A DNA stretch of 64,000 bases from Arthrobacter agilis (GCF_030816075.1 NZ_JAUSXO010000001.1:310001-374000); one strand, 5' to 3'; counted from the stretch's first letter, positions 7,838 to 16,369 are shown. The notes: generated by a model not told the origin, from the letters alone. Numbers and translations are program-made.

Positions 7838-9145
7838 GTGGAACGCAGGAAATCGCGCGTCCTCGCAATGACAGTGCTGACGACCGTCCTGGCCGGAGGA
7901 TCGCTCGCGGCCTGCAGCGGCGGAGGCGGAGGCGGGGAGGGCGACGCCGAATCCGGTACGGTCCGCGTCACCCTCGCCAACCATGTGTGGACGGACGCCA
8001 TCGTCGAGGCCATCCCGCAGTTCGAGGAGGAGACCGGACTGACCGTCGAGGTCACCCAGCTCGGCGAGGACCAGCTCTCGGCCCAGTACAACGTGCAGCT
8101 CAACGCCGGCACCGACGAGATCGACGTCATGATGTACCGCCCCCTGCAGGAGGGCAAGCTCTTCGCCCAGAACGGATACCTCGCGGACCTCACCGAGCGC
8201 GTCAGCTCGAACGCCGACTGGCAGTGGGACGACTTCCAGCAGGGTCCGGTGGATTCCACCACCTTCGAGGACCAGGTGGTGGGTGTTCCCACCATCACCG
8301 AGCGCGAGGTCCTCTACTACCGCAAGGACCTCCTCGAGAAGGCCGGGCTCGAAGTGCCCCAGACCCTCGAGGAACTGGAGGCGGCCGCGAAGCAGATCAA
8401 GGAACAGAACCCGGACATCGCCGGTTTCGTGGCCCGCACCGGCAAGTCGCCCGCGGTCACGCAGTTCTCCAGCTTCCTGTACGGGTTCGGCGGCGACTTC
8501 ATCGACGACGAGGGCAACTCCTCCCTGGACTCGCCCGAGGCCAAGGAGGCCTACGCCTACTACGGCCGGATGATCAACGACTACGGCCCCGCCAACGTGA
8601 GCACCGACATGAGCTGGCCCGAGGCGATGGCCATCTTCACCCAGGGCGGCTCGGCGTTCTACACCGAGGCGGACAGCCTCTACCAGAACGCCACCGACCC
8701 CGCGAACTCGCAGGTGGCAGAGACCGTCGGCTTCGCGCCGATGCCTGCCGGGCCCGACGGCTCCAAGCCCTACAACGTGCCGTCGTGGGGCCTCGGCATC
8801 AACGAGGCGTCCGCCAACCAGGACAACGCATGGAAGTTCATCGAATGGGCCACCAGCAAGGACATGGTCATGCAGATCCAGAAGGAGGGCGTCCCGGGAC
8901 CCCGCACCTCGGTCTGGCAGGACCCCGCCGGGACGGAGACCTACCCGGAGGACCTGGCAGCGGCGATCGAGGTCAGCGCCGAGAACGGCGTGGGCCATGA
9001 CCGTCCGCTCGTGATCAACGTGGGCGAGGCACGCGAGATCGTCGGCGACCCGATCGTCGTCGGCATCACGGACGGCGACGTCGACGCCGCCGCCGATGCT
9101 GCGGACGAGGCGTTCCAGCAGTTCCTCGACGACGAGCGCGAATAG
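7838..9145 (+). CDS. Sugar/sugar-acid ABC transporter substrate-binding lipoprotein
   Basis: A 435-residue family-1 extracellular binding protein. The signal peptide has two Arg residues, a hydrophobic core and lipobox LAAC (Cys26), followed by a Gly-rich linker, so it is anchored outside the membrane. The body shows the usual bilobed pattern (VPTITEREVLYYRKDL, PSWGLGINEAS, FIEWATSKD). GTG 7838 is preferred because GTGGAGA precedes it; an in-frame ATG at 7817 has no ribosome-binding site. It is the first gene of an operon with two permeases, gluconokinase and galactonate dehydratase, so the ligand is probably galactonate, gluconate or a derived oligosaccharide. No ATPase gene is linked. Confidence 0.85.
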   Translation: MERRKSRVLAMTVLTTVLAGGSLAACSGGGGGGEGDAESGTVRVTLANHVWTDAIVEAIPQFEEETGLTVEVTQLGEDQLSAQYNVQLNAGTDEIDVMMYRPLQEGKLFAQNGYLADLTERVSSNADWQWDDFQQGPVDSTTFEDQVVGVPTITEREVLYYRKDLLEKAGLEVPQTLEELEAAAKQIKEQNPDIAGFVARTGKSPAVTQFSSFLYGFGGDFIDDEGNSSLDSPEAKEAYAYYGRMINDYGPANVSTDMSWPEAMAIFTQGGSAFYTEADSLYQNATDPANSQVAETVGFAPMPAGPDGSKPYNVPSWGLGINEASANQDNAWKFIEWATSKDMVMQIQKEGVPGPRTSVWQDPAGTETYPEDLAAAIEVSAENGVGHDRPLVINVGEAREIVGDPIVVGITDGDVDAAADAADEAFQQFLDDERE

Positions 9146-9156
9146 CGCACCCTGCC

Positions 9157-9196
9157 GGCTGTCGCCGTCGTCCTGACCCAGGCGACGGCGACAGCC
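9157..9196 (+). terminator. Perfect 14-bp GC hairpin inside the importer operon
   Basis: Arms 9157-9170 (GGCTGTCGCCGTCG) and 9183-9196 pair perfectly around a 12-base loop. It starts 12 bases after the binding-protein stop and lies 53 bases before the permease start. There is no T-run. It may partially terminate or protect the 3' end so that the binding protein is made in excess over the permeases. Confidence 0.7.
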
Positions 9197-9248
9197 GCGC
9201 ACAGCCCGACAGAACCTCCCGAAGTCGCTATCCCCGAGGACGTGGATC

Positions 9249-10190
9249 ATGGCAGTCGCCGCACTTCCCCCCAAGAGAGCCCCGCAGAAGCAGAACGCGT
9301 GGAAGGCCTACTCCGACTGGGCCAACGAGCACCGCAAATGGCTGTTCGCCGCCCCGGCCATGATCTTCGTCGCGGTCCTCATCGCGTTCCCGCTGGGCTG
9401 GACGCTCTACCTCAGCCTGACCGACGCCTCCGGATCGGTGCGTGCGAAGTCGGAGTTCATCGGCCTCGAGAACTACGCGGACGTCCTCACCGACACCGAC
9501 CGGTTCTGGCCGGCGGTCCTGCGGACGTTCGTCTTCACCGCGGTGGCCCTGACCGTCCAGCTGGTGCTCGGCATGGCGATCGCCCTGCTGCTCTGGCGGC
9601 CGTTCAAGGGCGAGAAGTGGGTGCGCGTGGCCATCCTCCTGCCCCTCGTCGCCACCCCGGTGGCCGTCGGCATGATGTGGCGGCTCATCTTCGATCCGAA
9701 CATCGGCTTCGCCAACCAGCTGCTCGGCTTCGTGGGGATCGGACCCCAGCCCTGGCTGTCCGGACAGTACTCGGCCCTGCCGACCGTCATCTTCATCGAC
9801 ATCTGGCAGTGGACCCCCATGGTGGTCATCATCCTGCTCGCCGGGCTGACGTCGCTCTCCGACGAGCCGGACGAGGCGGCGAGGATCGACGGCGCCACCG
9901 CCTGGCAGCGCTTCCGGTTCATCACGGTCCCGCTGCTCATGCCCACGATCATCGTCGCGATCCTGCTGCGCAGCATCGATGCCCTGAAGACCTTCGACCT
10001 CCTCTACGCCACCAAGGGCCGTGGCGGCGGATCCTTCCACGAAGTGGAGACGCTGAACGTCTACGCCTACGGGCTCAGCTTCGACTACAACGACTACGGG
10101 GTGTCCTCGACCGTGCTGATCATCTTCTTCCTCATCATCGTCGCCGTGATGTTCGTCCTGACCCGCCGCCGGAAGGAAGTGCAGAAATGA
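9249..10190 (+). CDS. ABC transporter permease, MalF type
   Basis: A 313-residue inner-membrane subunit with about six membrane segments. The EAA loop is visible as DEAARIDGATAWQRFRFITVPLL (quoted in part: EAARIDGATAWQRF), which docks the ATPase. GAGGACGT precedes ATG 9249. Its stop overlaps the start of the second permease (ATGA). It partners the 7838 binding protein and the 10187 permease. Confidence 0.85.
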   Translation: MAVAALPPKRAPQKQNAWKAYSDWANEHRKWLFAAPAMIFVAVLIAFPLGWTLYLSLTDASGSVRAKSEFIGLENYADVLTDTDRFWPAVLRTFVFTAVALTVQLVLGMAIALLLWRPFKGEKWVRVAILLPLVATPVAVGMMWRLIFDPNIGFANQLLGFVGIGPQPWLSGQYSALPTVIFIDIWQWTPMVVIILLAGLTSLSDEPDEAARIDGATAWQRFRFITVPLLMPTIIVAILLRSIDALKTFDLLYATKGRGGGSFHEVETLNVYAYGLSFDYNDYGVSSTVLIIFFLIIVAVMFVLTRRRKEVQK

Positions 10191-11083
10191 GCCTCGCCGA
10201 ACCTCGACTGATCAGGGCGGGATCGGACCGGGCAGCCCTCTCCGGTGCGACCACCCGGCGCAGGAAGCCGTTCCGCACGCGCGCCTACAAGGTGTTCCGC
10301 GCGGTGGCCCTCATCGTCGTCGTCGCCGCCTTCATCGCGCCGCTGGTGTGGATGTTCCTCGCCTCGCTCAAGACGAACGTGGACATCTACGACGCGTCCA
10401 AGACGCTCGTGTTCTCGCCGACGACGGCCAACTACGAGACCGTGCTCGGGCGGAACAACTACCTCTCCTTCGTGTTCAACAGCTTCTGGGTGGCCTTCGC
10501 CTCCACCGTCCTGTCCCTCATCATCGGCATCCCCGCCGCCTACTCGATGAGCCGCTTCGCGATGCGGCGCTCGGCCCTCGTGGTCCTGATGGCCCGCATC
10601 ATCCCCGGCGTCAGCCTGCTCGTGCCCTGGTACTACGTGTTCTCGAACCTCTCGATGGTCGGCGGCTACAGCGTGCTGATCCTCTCGCACATGTTCGTGG
10701 CTCTTCCGCTGATCGTCTACATCCTCATGTCCTACTACGACTCCATGCCCCTCGAACTGGAGGAAGCCGCCCGGGTGGACGGCCTCACCCACATCGGGGC
10801 GTTCCTCAAGGTCACGCTCCCGCTGTCCGTGGGCGGCATCGCGACGGCGAGCATCCTGGCGTTCATCTTCTCCTGGAACAACTTCATGTTCGCGCTCGTC
10901 CTCTCCGGCGCCGACACGAAGACCCTCCCCGTGGCCATCTTCAACTTCGTGGCCTACGCGAGCATCGACTGGGGAGGACTCATGGCGGCCTCCGTCGTCG
11001 TGACCATCCCCATCATGGTGATCGCCCTGTTCACCCAGAAGTACATCGTGTCCGGGCTGACCGCCGGCGCCACGAAGGGTTAG
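10187..11083 (+). CDS. ABC transporter permease, MalG type
   Basis: A 298-residue inner-membrane subunit with about six hydrophobic segments. The EAA loop is EEAARVDGLTHIGAFLKVTL and the C-terminal end is TQKYIVSGLTAGATKG, typical of MalG-like CUT1 permeases. The start ATG overlaps the previous stop by 4 bases and the gluconokinase ATG follows 2 bases after its stop, so the genes are one transcript. With the MalF-type partner it forms the channel for the sugar-acid importer. The ATP-hydrolysing subunit must come from elsewhere. Confidence 0.85.
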   Translation: MSLAEPRLIRAGSDRAALSGATTRRRKPFRTRAYKVFRAVALIVVVAAFIAPLVWMFLASLKTNVDIYDASKTLVFSPTTANYETVLGRNNYLSFVFNSFWVAFASTVLSLIIGIPAAYSMSRFAMRRSALVVLMARIIPGVSLLVPWYYVFSNLSMVGGYSVLILSHMFVALPLIVYILMSYYDSMPLELEEAARVDGLTHIGAFLKVTLPLSVGGIATASILAFIFSWNNFMFALVLSGADTKTLPVAIFNFVAYASIDWGGLMAASVVVTIPIMVIALFTQKYIVSGLTAGATKG

Positions 11084-11085
11084 GC

Positions 11086-11619
11086 ATGGGCCTCGAACCG
11101 GCGCCCGTCGTCGTGGTGATGGGCGTGCAGGGCTGCGGCAAGAGCACCCTCGGGTCGCTCCTCGCCGGCGAGCTCGGCGTCCCGTTCGTGGACGGTGACG
11201 ACCTGCACCCCGAGCGGAACCGCACCCTCATGGCGTCGGGCACACCCCTGTCCGACGACGACCGGCAGCCCTGGCTCCACGCCGTCGGGCGACGGCTGGC
11301 CGACGGCGGCGCCGACGGGATCGTGGTGGCCTGCTCGGCCCTCCGGCAGGCCTACCGCGACCTGCTGAGGGAGTACGCCCCGACCGTCCTCTTCGTGCAC
11401 CCGTACGGACCGAAGGAGCTCGTGGCCGCCCGGATCTCCCTGCGGGAACACGAGTACATGCCGCCGTCGCTGCTCGACTCGCAGTACGCCGCCCTCGAGC
11501 ACCTCGACGGGGCAGAAGAAGGAACCACCCTCGACCTCGGGGGCCCGCCGCTGGAACTCGTCTCCTCCGCGGTGACGTTCGTCGACGAAAGCAGGATCCG
11601 TGCGTATCAGCAGGATTGA
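11086..11619 (+). CDS. gntK: Gluconokinase
   Basis: A 177-residue kinase of the GntK family. Walker A is GVQGCGKSTLG; the family-specific DGDDLHP motif follows at about residue 36, then TPLSDDDRQPWL and CSALRQAYRDLLR. These cover nearly the whole length of known gluconokinases (about 165-180 aa). The reaction is ATP + D-gluconate to 6-phosphogluconate, feeding the pentose-phosphate pathway. ATG 11086 comes 2 bases after the permease stop and the 3' end overlaps the dehydratase start by 20 bases. The combination with a galactonate dehydratase suggests that the importer brings in more than one aldonic acid. Confidence 0.85.
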   Translation: MGLEPAPVVVVMGVQGCGKSTLGSLLAGELGVPFVDGDDLHPERNRTLMASGTPLSDDDRQPWLHAVGRRLADGGADGIVVACSALRQAYRDLLREYAPTVLFVHPYGPKELVAARISLREHEYMPPSLLDSQYAALEHLDGAEEGTTLDLGGPPLELVSSAVTFVDESRIRAYQQD

Positions 11620-12745
11620 GACCTTCCTCGTCCCGCCCCGCTGGCTGTTCGTGCGGGTGGAGACCGACAGCGGGATCATCGGCTGGGGTGAGCCCGTGGT
11701 CGAGGGACGCTCGGAGACCGTCCGGACCGCCGTCGAGCAGCTGTCCGAACTGCTCATCGGCACCGACCCGCTCCGCATCGAGGACTCCTGGCAGGTCATG
11801 ACGAAGGGCTCCTTCTACCGGGGCGGGGCCATCCTGGCCAGTGCGGTCGCCGGGCTCGACCAGGCGCTCTGGGACATCCACGGCAAGTCGCTGGGGGTGC
11901 CCGTGCACCAGCTGCTCGGCGGCCACGTTCGGGACCGCATCCGGATGTACGGGTGGATCGGCGGCGACGAGCCCGCCGCGATCGCCGACGCGGTCGCCGC
12001 CCAGCTGTCCGTAGGACTCACCGCCGTCAAGATGAATGCCAGCGGGCGGATGAGCCCCATCGCCAGCGTCGCCGAGATCGACGAGGTCGTGCAGCGCGTG
12101 GCGGCCGCCCGGGAGGTCCTCGGCCCGCACCGCGACGTCGCCGTCGACTTCCACGGCCGCTTCACGCTCGCCAACACCCGCCGCGTCGCCCCGCTGCTGG
12201 AACAGTTCCACCCGCTGTTCCTGGAGGAGCCCACGGTCCCCGAGAACTCGCACCTGATCGGCGGGCTGACCGGCTCGACGTCGATCCCCGTGGCTACGGG
12301 CGAGCGGCTGTACAACCGGCAGGAGTTCCTGCCGGTCCTCCAGGCCGGCATCGCGGTCGCGCAACCGGACCTCTCGCACGCCGGCGGGATCACCGAGGTA
12401 CGGAAGATCGCCTCGCTCGCCGAGATCTACGACGTCCAGCTGGCACCGCACTGCCCCCTCGGCCCGCTGGCGCTCGCAGCCTGCCTGCAGGTGGGGTTCG
12501 CCACCCCCAACTTCCTGATCCAGGAGCAGAGCATCGGCATCCACTACAACCAGGGCGCGGAGGTCCTCGACTACGTGCTCGACAAGACACCGCTGAAGTT
12601 CGTCGACGGTTTCGTGGAACGGCTCACGGCACCCGGCCTGGGCATCGAGATCGACGAGGACGCCGTGCGCCGCGCCGACCGGAGCGGCCACGCCTGGCGC
12701 TCACCGGTGTGGCGGCACGCCGACGGCGCCTACGCCGAGTGGTAG
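11600..12745 (+). CDS. dgoD: D-galactonate dehydratase (enolase superfamily)
   Basis: A 381-residue mandelate-racemase/enolase superfamily enzyme converting D-galactonate to 2-dehydro-3-deoxygalactonate. Residues match the characterised enzyme almost position for position: metal ligands Asp183 and the His185 acid (AVDFHGRF), Glu209 or Glu210 (FLEEPTVPE), Glu235 (VATGERL) and the base His284 (LAPHCPLGP). GTG 11600 is the start and it overlaps gntK by 20 bases. The next steps (2-dehydro-3-deoxygalactonokinase and the aldolase) are not in this window. The stop forms part of a small TAGGCG-CGGA-CGCCTA hairpin shared with the convergent ABC permease gene. Confidence 0.85.
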   Translation: MRISRIETFLVPPRWLFVRVETDSGIIGWGEPVVEGRSETVRTAVEQLSELLIGTDPLRIEDSWQVMTKGSFYRGGAILASAVAGLDQALWDIHGKSLGVPVHQLLGGHVRDRIRMYGWIGGDEPAAIADAVAAQLSVGLTAVKMNASGRMSPIASVAEIDEVVQRVAAAREVLGPHRDVAVDFHGRFTLANTRRVAPLLEQFHPLFLEEPTVPENSHLIGGLTGSTSIPVATGERLYNRQEFLPVLQAGIAVAQPDLSHAGGITEVRKIASLAEIYDVQLAPHCPLGPLALAACLQVGFATPNFLIQEQSIGIHYNQGAEVLDYVLDKTPLKFVDGFVERLTAPGLGIEIDEDAVRRADRSGHAWRSPVWRHADGAYAEW

Positions 12746-12755
12746 GCGCGGACGC

Positions 12756-13592
12756 CTAGCTCAGGATGTCCTTCGTGCTGAACCGCCCGTAGGCCAGTGC
12801 CCCGAACAGGGCGATGTACCCGAGCTGCAGCAGCGCGTTGTCCGCGAACGAGTCCCACACGATCGGCTGCCGCAGGAGGTCACCGAACCCGAGCCAGTAG
12901 TTGGTGAACAGCCACGGGTGCAGCCACTCGAGCTGGGGCAGGGCCCCGAGGATCTGCGACACGGCGGCCAGCGCGGCGGTCGCGGCCATCGCGCCCACCG
13001 GAATGGTGGTCAGCGTCGAGATGAACAGGCCGATGGCGCTGAGGCCCATCAGGGACACCGTCACGTACAGCGCGAGCAGCAGCAGCCGACCGAAGTAGCC
13101 GGGGATGCCCACGGTGTCGCCGGACAGCAGCGTCACGGGACCGACCGGGAACAGCAGCGCCCCGATGATCGCTCCCGTGACCACGACGGTGAGGGTCGCC
13201 ACGAAGCAGAACAGGGCTGCCCCCGCGTACTTCACGAGCAGCAGCCGCACACGCCCGGCCGGGGCCACGAGCAGATACCGCAGGGTCCCGAGATTCGCCT
13301 CGCCGGCGATCGTGTCGCCGGCCACCACGCCGATGGTCAGCGGCAGGAACAGCGGGATGGCGACGGTGAGCGCCGTCAGCGAGACGAACAGCCCGTTCTG
13401 CGTGATGCTGTTGAGGAACGCCGGGCCGCGGCCGCTCGCCGAGCCGTCGGAGGAGACGCGCACGACGACGGCGATGAGGATGGGGATCAGCGCCAGAGCG
13501 CCGATCATCGCCCAGGTGCGGAGCCGCCGGAACAGCACCGTGATCTCCGAGACCACGAGGGTCAGTCCGAGCGACCGTTCAGCCTGCAACAT
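12756..13592 (-). CDS. ABC-2 type transporter permease
   Basis: A 278-residue integral membrane protein with about six hydrophobic segments (for example WAMIGALALIPILIAVVV and the glycine-rich VAGDTIAGEANLGTLRYLLV stretch typical of ABC-2 permeases of the NosY/CcmB-like group). It forms an exporter with the ATPase encoded immediately upstream, with which it overlaps by 14 bases. The ORF is open upstream; ATG 13592 is chosen since earlier codons lie in the ATPase gene. The cargo is unknown. The LolA-like protein two genes upstream may be a partner. Confidence 0.85.
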   Translation of the reverse strand: MLQAERSLGLTLVVSEITVLFRRLRTWAMIGALALIPILIAVVVRVSSDGSASGRGPAFLNSITQNGLFVSLTALTVAIPLFLPLTIGVVAGDTIAGEANLGTLRYLLVAPAGRVRLLLVKYAGAALFCFVATLTVVVTGAIIGALLFPVGPVTLLSGDTVGIPGYFGRLLLLALYVTVSLMGLSAIGLFISTLTTIPVGAMAATAALAAVSQILGALPQLEWLHPWLFTNYWLGFGDLLRQPIVWDSFADNALLQLGYIALFGALAYGRFSTKDILS

Positions 13593-14526
13593 CGAATCCC
13601 TCTCCCGTGAGGGCGACGAACCGGTCCTCGAGGGACGCGCCGCTCGCCTCGAAACCCCGCACGCGCACGTCCGCCCGGACCAGGGCGGCATTCACCGTCT
13701 CCGGCTGCAGCCCGGGCACCGAGAGCTCGGCGGTGAGCACGTCGTCGCGCCCGTGGATCTCGGGGACGAGCCCGAGCCCGGTGAGCACGCGGTGGGCGTC
13801 GGCGTGGTCGGGCGTGGTGATGCGGACCCGCGCGGTGCCCGCGGAGCGGAGTTCGTCGAGCGTGCCCTGCGCCACGAGCCGGCCCGCGCTCATCACCGCG
13901 ATCATCGTGCACATCTGCTCCACCTCGGCGAGGAGATGGCTGGAGACGAAGATGGTGGTGCCGTCGTCGGACAGGGACCGGATGAGGTTGCGGACCTCGC
14001 GCGTGCCCTGCGGGTCGAGCCCGTTGGTGGGTTCGTCGAGGATGAGCAGATCGCGTGGCGCGAGCAGTGCGTTGGCGATGCCGAGGCGCTGCTTCATGCC
14101 GAGCGAGTAGGCGTGCGCCCGCTTCTTCGCCGCGTGGCCGAGGCCCACGCGTTCGAGGGCGGCGTCCACACGTGCGTTCCGGGTGGCCGGGGAGGTGTGG
14201 CGGTCGGCGGCGTCGAACCGCTGGAGGTTCGCGCGCCCCGAGAGGAACGGGTAGATGGCCGGCCCCTCCACGAGTGCTCCCACCCGCGGCAGGACCGCGC
14301 GGGCCTCCTTCGGCATGGCGCCGTCGAGCAGCCGGATGTCGCCGCTGGTGGCCGCGGCGAGGCCGAGGAGCATGCGGATGGTGGTGGTCTTGCCCGAGCC
14401 GTTGGGCCCGAGGAAGCCGAACACGGTGCCGCGGGGGACGGCGAGGTCGACGCCGTCGACGGCCCGCTGCCTGCCGAAGACCTTGGTCAGTCCGCGCGTC
14501 TCGATCGCGAATCCACGGGCGCTCAC
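13579..14526 (-). CDS. ABC transporter ATP-binding protein
   Basis: A 315-residue ATPase. Walker A is GPNGSGKTTT, the signature is SLGMKQRLGIA and Walker B LLILDEPTNGLDPQG; a His switch follows in VSSHLLAEVEQM. The C-terminal 90 residues form the extra domain usual for CcmA/DRA-type exporters. Start is GTG 14526, with no recognisable ribosome-binding site: the codon sits at the edge of a 15-bp hairpin (14526-14560). Together with the 12756 permease it makes an exporter. Confidence 0.85.
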   Translation of the reverse strand: MSARGFAIETRGLTKVFGRQRAVDGVDLAVPRGTVFGFLGPNGSGKTTTIRMLLGLAAATSGDIRLLDGAMPKEARAVLPRVGALVEGPAIYPFLSGRANLQRFDAADRHTSPATRNARVDAALERVGLGHAAKKRAHAYSLGMKQRLGIANALLAPRDLLILDEPTNGLDPQGTREVRNLIRSLSDDGTTIFVSSHLLAEVEQMCTMIAVMSAGRLVAQGTLDELRSAGTARVRITTPDHADAHRVLTGLGLVPEIHGRDDVLTAELSVPGLQPETVNAALVRADVRVRGFEASGASLEDRFVALTGEGFDVAG

Positions 14527-14560
14527 CGGCGGGCCCGCACTGCTCGTGCGGGCCCGCCGG
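14526..14560 (-). terminator. Perfect 15-bp GC hairpin between LolA-like gene and ABC ATPase
   Basis: Arms 14526-14540 and 14546-14560 (CCGGCGGGCCCGCAC and its complement) enclose a 5-base loop. It lies 12 bases after the LolA-like stop and includes the first base of the ATPase start codon. It could act as a terminator or attenuator, and would hide any ribosome-binding site of the ATPase gene. Confidence 0.7.
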
Positions 14561-14572
14561 GTATTCCTGCGG

Positions 14573-15781
14573 TCACTGCCGGGAGGCAGCGACGAGCTGG
14601 TCGACGCCGACGGCTCCTGCGAGGATCCGGCCGTCGTCGGTGATCAGCACCGAGACGAGCGACGTCTGGAGCGCCTGTCCGCCGTCGACCTCGGTGAGTG
14701 CCTGCTCCAGGAGGGCCTGCGCGCCGGCGACCTCCTCGGGGTCCATGCCCGGCTTGATCTCCATGATCTCGCCCATCCCGGCGGCGTCACTGGTGGCGGG
14801 GCTCATCCCGAGCCCTGCTGCGCTTCCGGCGGGGAGTTTCACGATGGTGCTCCAGCCGTCGCCGATGACGGTCGACTGCTGCGGGGCCTCGGCGGGAGCC
14901 TGGGTGAGCTCCTTCCTGGCCTCGAGTTCGGCCTTCACCTCGTCGGCGGTGGGGGCCTCCGTGACGGTGGCACCGGCCGGGGGTGTGAAGGCGAAGACGT
15001 CGGCGGCAGGGGCGCTGAAGTCCACCGAGCTGAAGCCCGCGGAGAACGCGGCCTCCTCCTGGCCCTTGGCCAGGACTGTGACGTTCAGGGGGACGCCGGT
15101 CTCGGAATCGACGCTGACGGAGATGGAGCCGATCAGGGTGGCGTCGTCCTCGGGGGTGAGGACGAGTTCGTAGGCGCTGCGGCCCGCGACGCGGCTCGTG
15201 CCCTCGACCGTCACCTCGGTGGTCGGGTCGATCTGTGCGAGGAACATCTCGGCGACCTCCGCGGGCGTCCGGGGGAGGTCCTTCAGCTCGGGGTGCTCGG
15301 CGATCTTCTCCTGCAGCTTCGCCTCGAGGTCCGCCTTGAGGGCGTCCTTGTCGGGCAGGGCCGCGTGCGTGGCCTCGTTGGACTCGGAGTCGTAGTACCA
15401 GGCGTCGCTCCCGTTGACCACGACGTCGCGCTGCGCCAGCTGGTCGAGCACCTGGACGCGCATCTTCTCGGTGCCGTCGACGTACACCCGGGCGGTGTGC
15501 TCGCCGGTCATGAGTTCGAGGGCGGTGGAGGTGGGGTCGGAGCTGGAGGTGCGGCCCGGGGGAGTGGCCATGCTGAGATCGGGGAGGCCGAGGTCGGACG
15601 ACTGCTCGACGGTGCCCGAGTAGGCGTCGTCGGAGCTGGTCGCGACGAACTCGAGCAGTTCCTGCGCGGTCTTCGCGGGCAGCTGCGGTTGGGCTTCGGC
15701 GACGGCGGAACCGCTCACGGCAGCTGCGACGATGACGACCGGGACGATGCCGGCCGGGAGCCAGCGCCAGTTCTTGTTCAT
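14573..15781 (-). CDS. LolA-like / outer-membrane-lipoprotein-carrier-fold exported protein
   Basis: A 402-residue exported protein. The signal peptide starts MNKNWRWLPAGIV and has a core ending near VAEAQP. The following region (TAQELLEFVATSSDDAYSG..., then AWYYDSESNEATHAALPD, and SAYELVLTPED with SISVDSETG-like strand) resembles the LolA/RseB (DUF2092) beta-sheet fold that binds lipid chains. A Pro/Ala-rich linker and a conserved C-terminal segment follow. Start ATG 15781 is preceded by GGAAGG. In a one-membrane bacterium LolA-like proteins must do something other than outer-membrane lipoprotein carriage; the ABC exporter genes directly downstream suggest lipid or lipoprotein handling at the membrane. 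Confidence 0.7.
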   Translation of the reverse strand: MNKNWRWLPAGIVPVVIVAAAVSGSAVAEAQPQLPAKTAQELLEFVATSSDDAYSGTVEQSSDLGLPDLSMATPPGRTSSSDPTSTALELMTGEHTARVYVDGTEKMRVQVLDQLAQRDVVVNGSDAWYYDSESNEATHAALPDKDALKADLEAKLQEKIAEHPELKDLPRTPAEVAEMFLAQIDPTTEVTVEGTSRVAGRSAYELVLTPEDDATLIGSISVSVDSETGVPLNVTVLAKGQEEAAFSAGFSSVDFSAPAADVFAFTPPAGATVTEAPTADEVKAELEARKELTQAPAEAPQQSTVIGDGWSTIVKLPAGSAAGLGMSPATSDAAGMGEIMEIKPGMDPEEVAGAQALLEQALTEVDGGQALQTSLVSVLITDDGRILAGAVGVDQLVAASRQ

Positions 15782-15901
15782 GATTGAGCCTTCCGAACGG
15801 ATCTGTGCCCCATCTGGCGTCAACGCTACACCTGCAAGCTGGACGTTGGGCACGTGTACTTCGGAGAACGAGCGGGGACGGCGAGGCGTGCCGCCGACAC
15901 G

Positions 15902-15931
15902 CGGAAGGGGCGGCCGGAGCCGCCCCTTCCG
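15902..15931 (-). terminator. Terminator hairpin of glsB-like gene
   Basis: A 13-bp perfect stem (15902-15914 with 15919-15931) and CGGA-type tetraloop, 30 bases beyond the stop of the GlsB-like gene. GC-rich, no clear T-tract, as common in actinobacteria. Confidence 0.65.
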
Positions 15932-15960
15932 TCCTGCAGGAAACCGTCGTGCGGGAAGCC

Positions 15961-16221
15961 TCAGCGCCTGACGCGGCGGCGGCCGGCCACCGTCTCGGCG
16001 ACGCCGATGAGCAGCACGGCGACGACGACGGACACGATGAATCCGAAGACGTTCAGCTCGAAGATGTCGCCCGTCCCGAGGAGGCTCGCGATGGAGCCGC
16101 CGATGACGGAACCGACGAGCCCGAGCAGCAGTGTGGCGAGCAGCCCGAGGTTCTGCTTGCCGGGCTTGATGAGGCGTGCGAGGGCGCCGATGATGAGCCC
16201 CGCGATGATGAAACCGATCAT
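15961..16221 (-). CDS. GlsB/YeaQ/YmgE-family small membrane protein
   Basis: An 86-residue protein with three hydrophobic helices (MIGFIIAGLIIGALARLI; LLGLVGSVIGGSIASLLG; FIVSVVVAVLLIGVA) and a basic C-terminal tail RRRVRR. It matches the 'transglycosylase-associated'/GlsB stress-response family, members of which accumulate under general or cell-envelope stress; their molecular activity is unknown. The ATG has AAGGAGA upstream. It is divergent from the PGPGW-family gene at 16370. Confidence 0.85.
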   Translation of the reverse strand: MIGFIIAGLIIGALARLIKPGKQNLGLLATLLLGLVGSVIGGSIASLLGTGDIFELNVFGFIVSVVVAVLLIGVAETVAGRRRVRR

Positions 16222-16320
16222 GATGAATCTCCTTGGTTCGGGCCCGCTCTGCGCGGGAAGCCTGTGGTCCTCGTGGTGGCAAGCGTGCCGCCTGCCTGAG
16301 CGGCGGTGTTGCCACCACCA

Positions 16321-16340
16321 TCTATCGGTTCAACGATAGA
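16321..16340. promoter_or_regulatory. TCTATCG-6-CGATAGA inverted repeat, likely operator
   Basis: Perfect 7-bp arms (TCTATCG / CGATAGA) separated by GTTCAA, 29 bases before the PGPGW-family start and 100 bases upstream of glsB. The same gap holds a larger GC inverted repeat with arms GGTGGCAA at 16275-16282 and TTGCCACC at 16309-16316. The cognate regulator is not evident from neighbouring genes. Confidence 0.45.
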
Positions 16341-16369
16341 GGAATGCGAAGCCTACTGAGGAATTGTTG

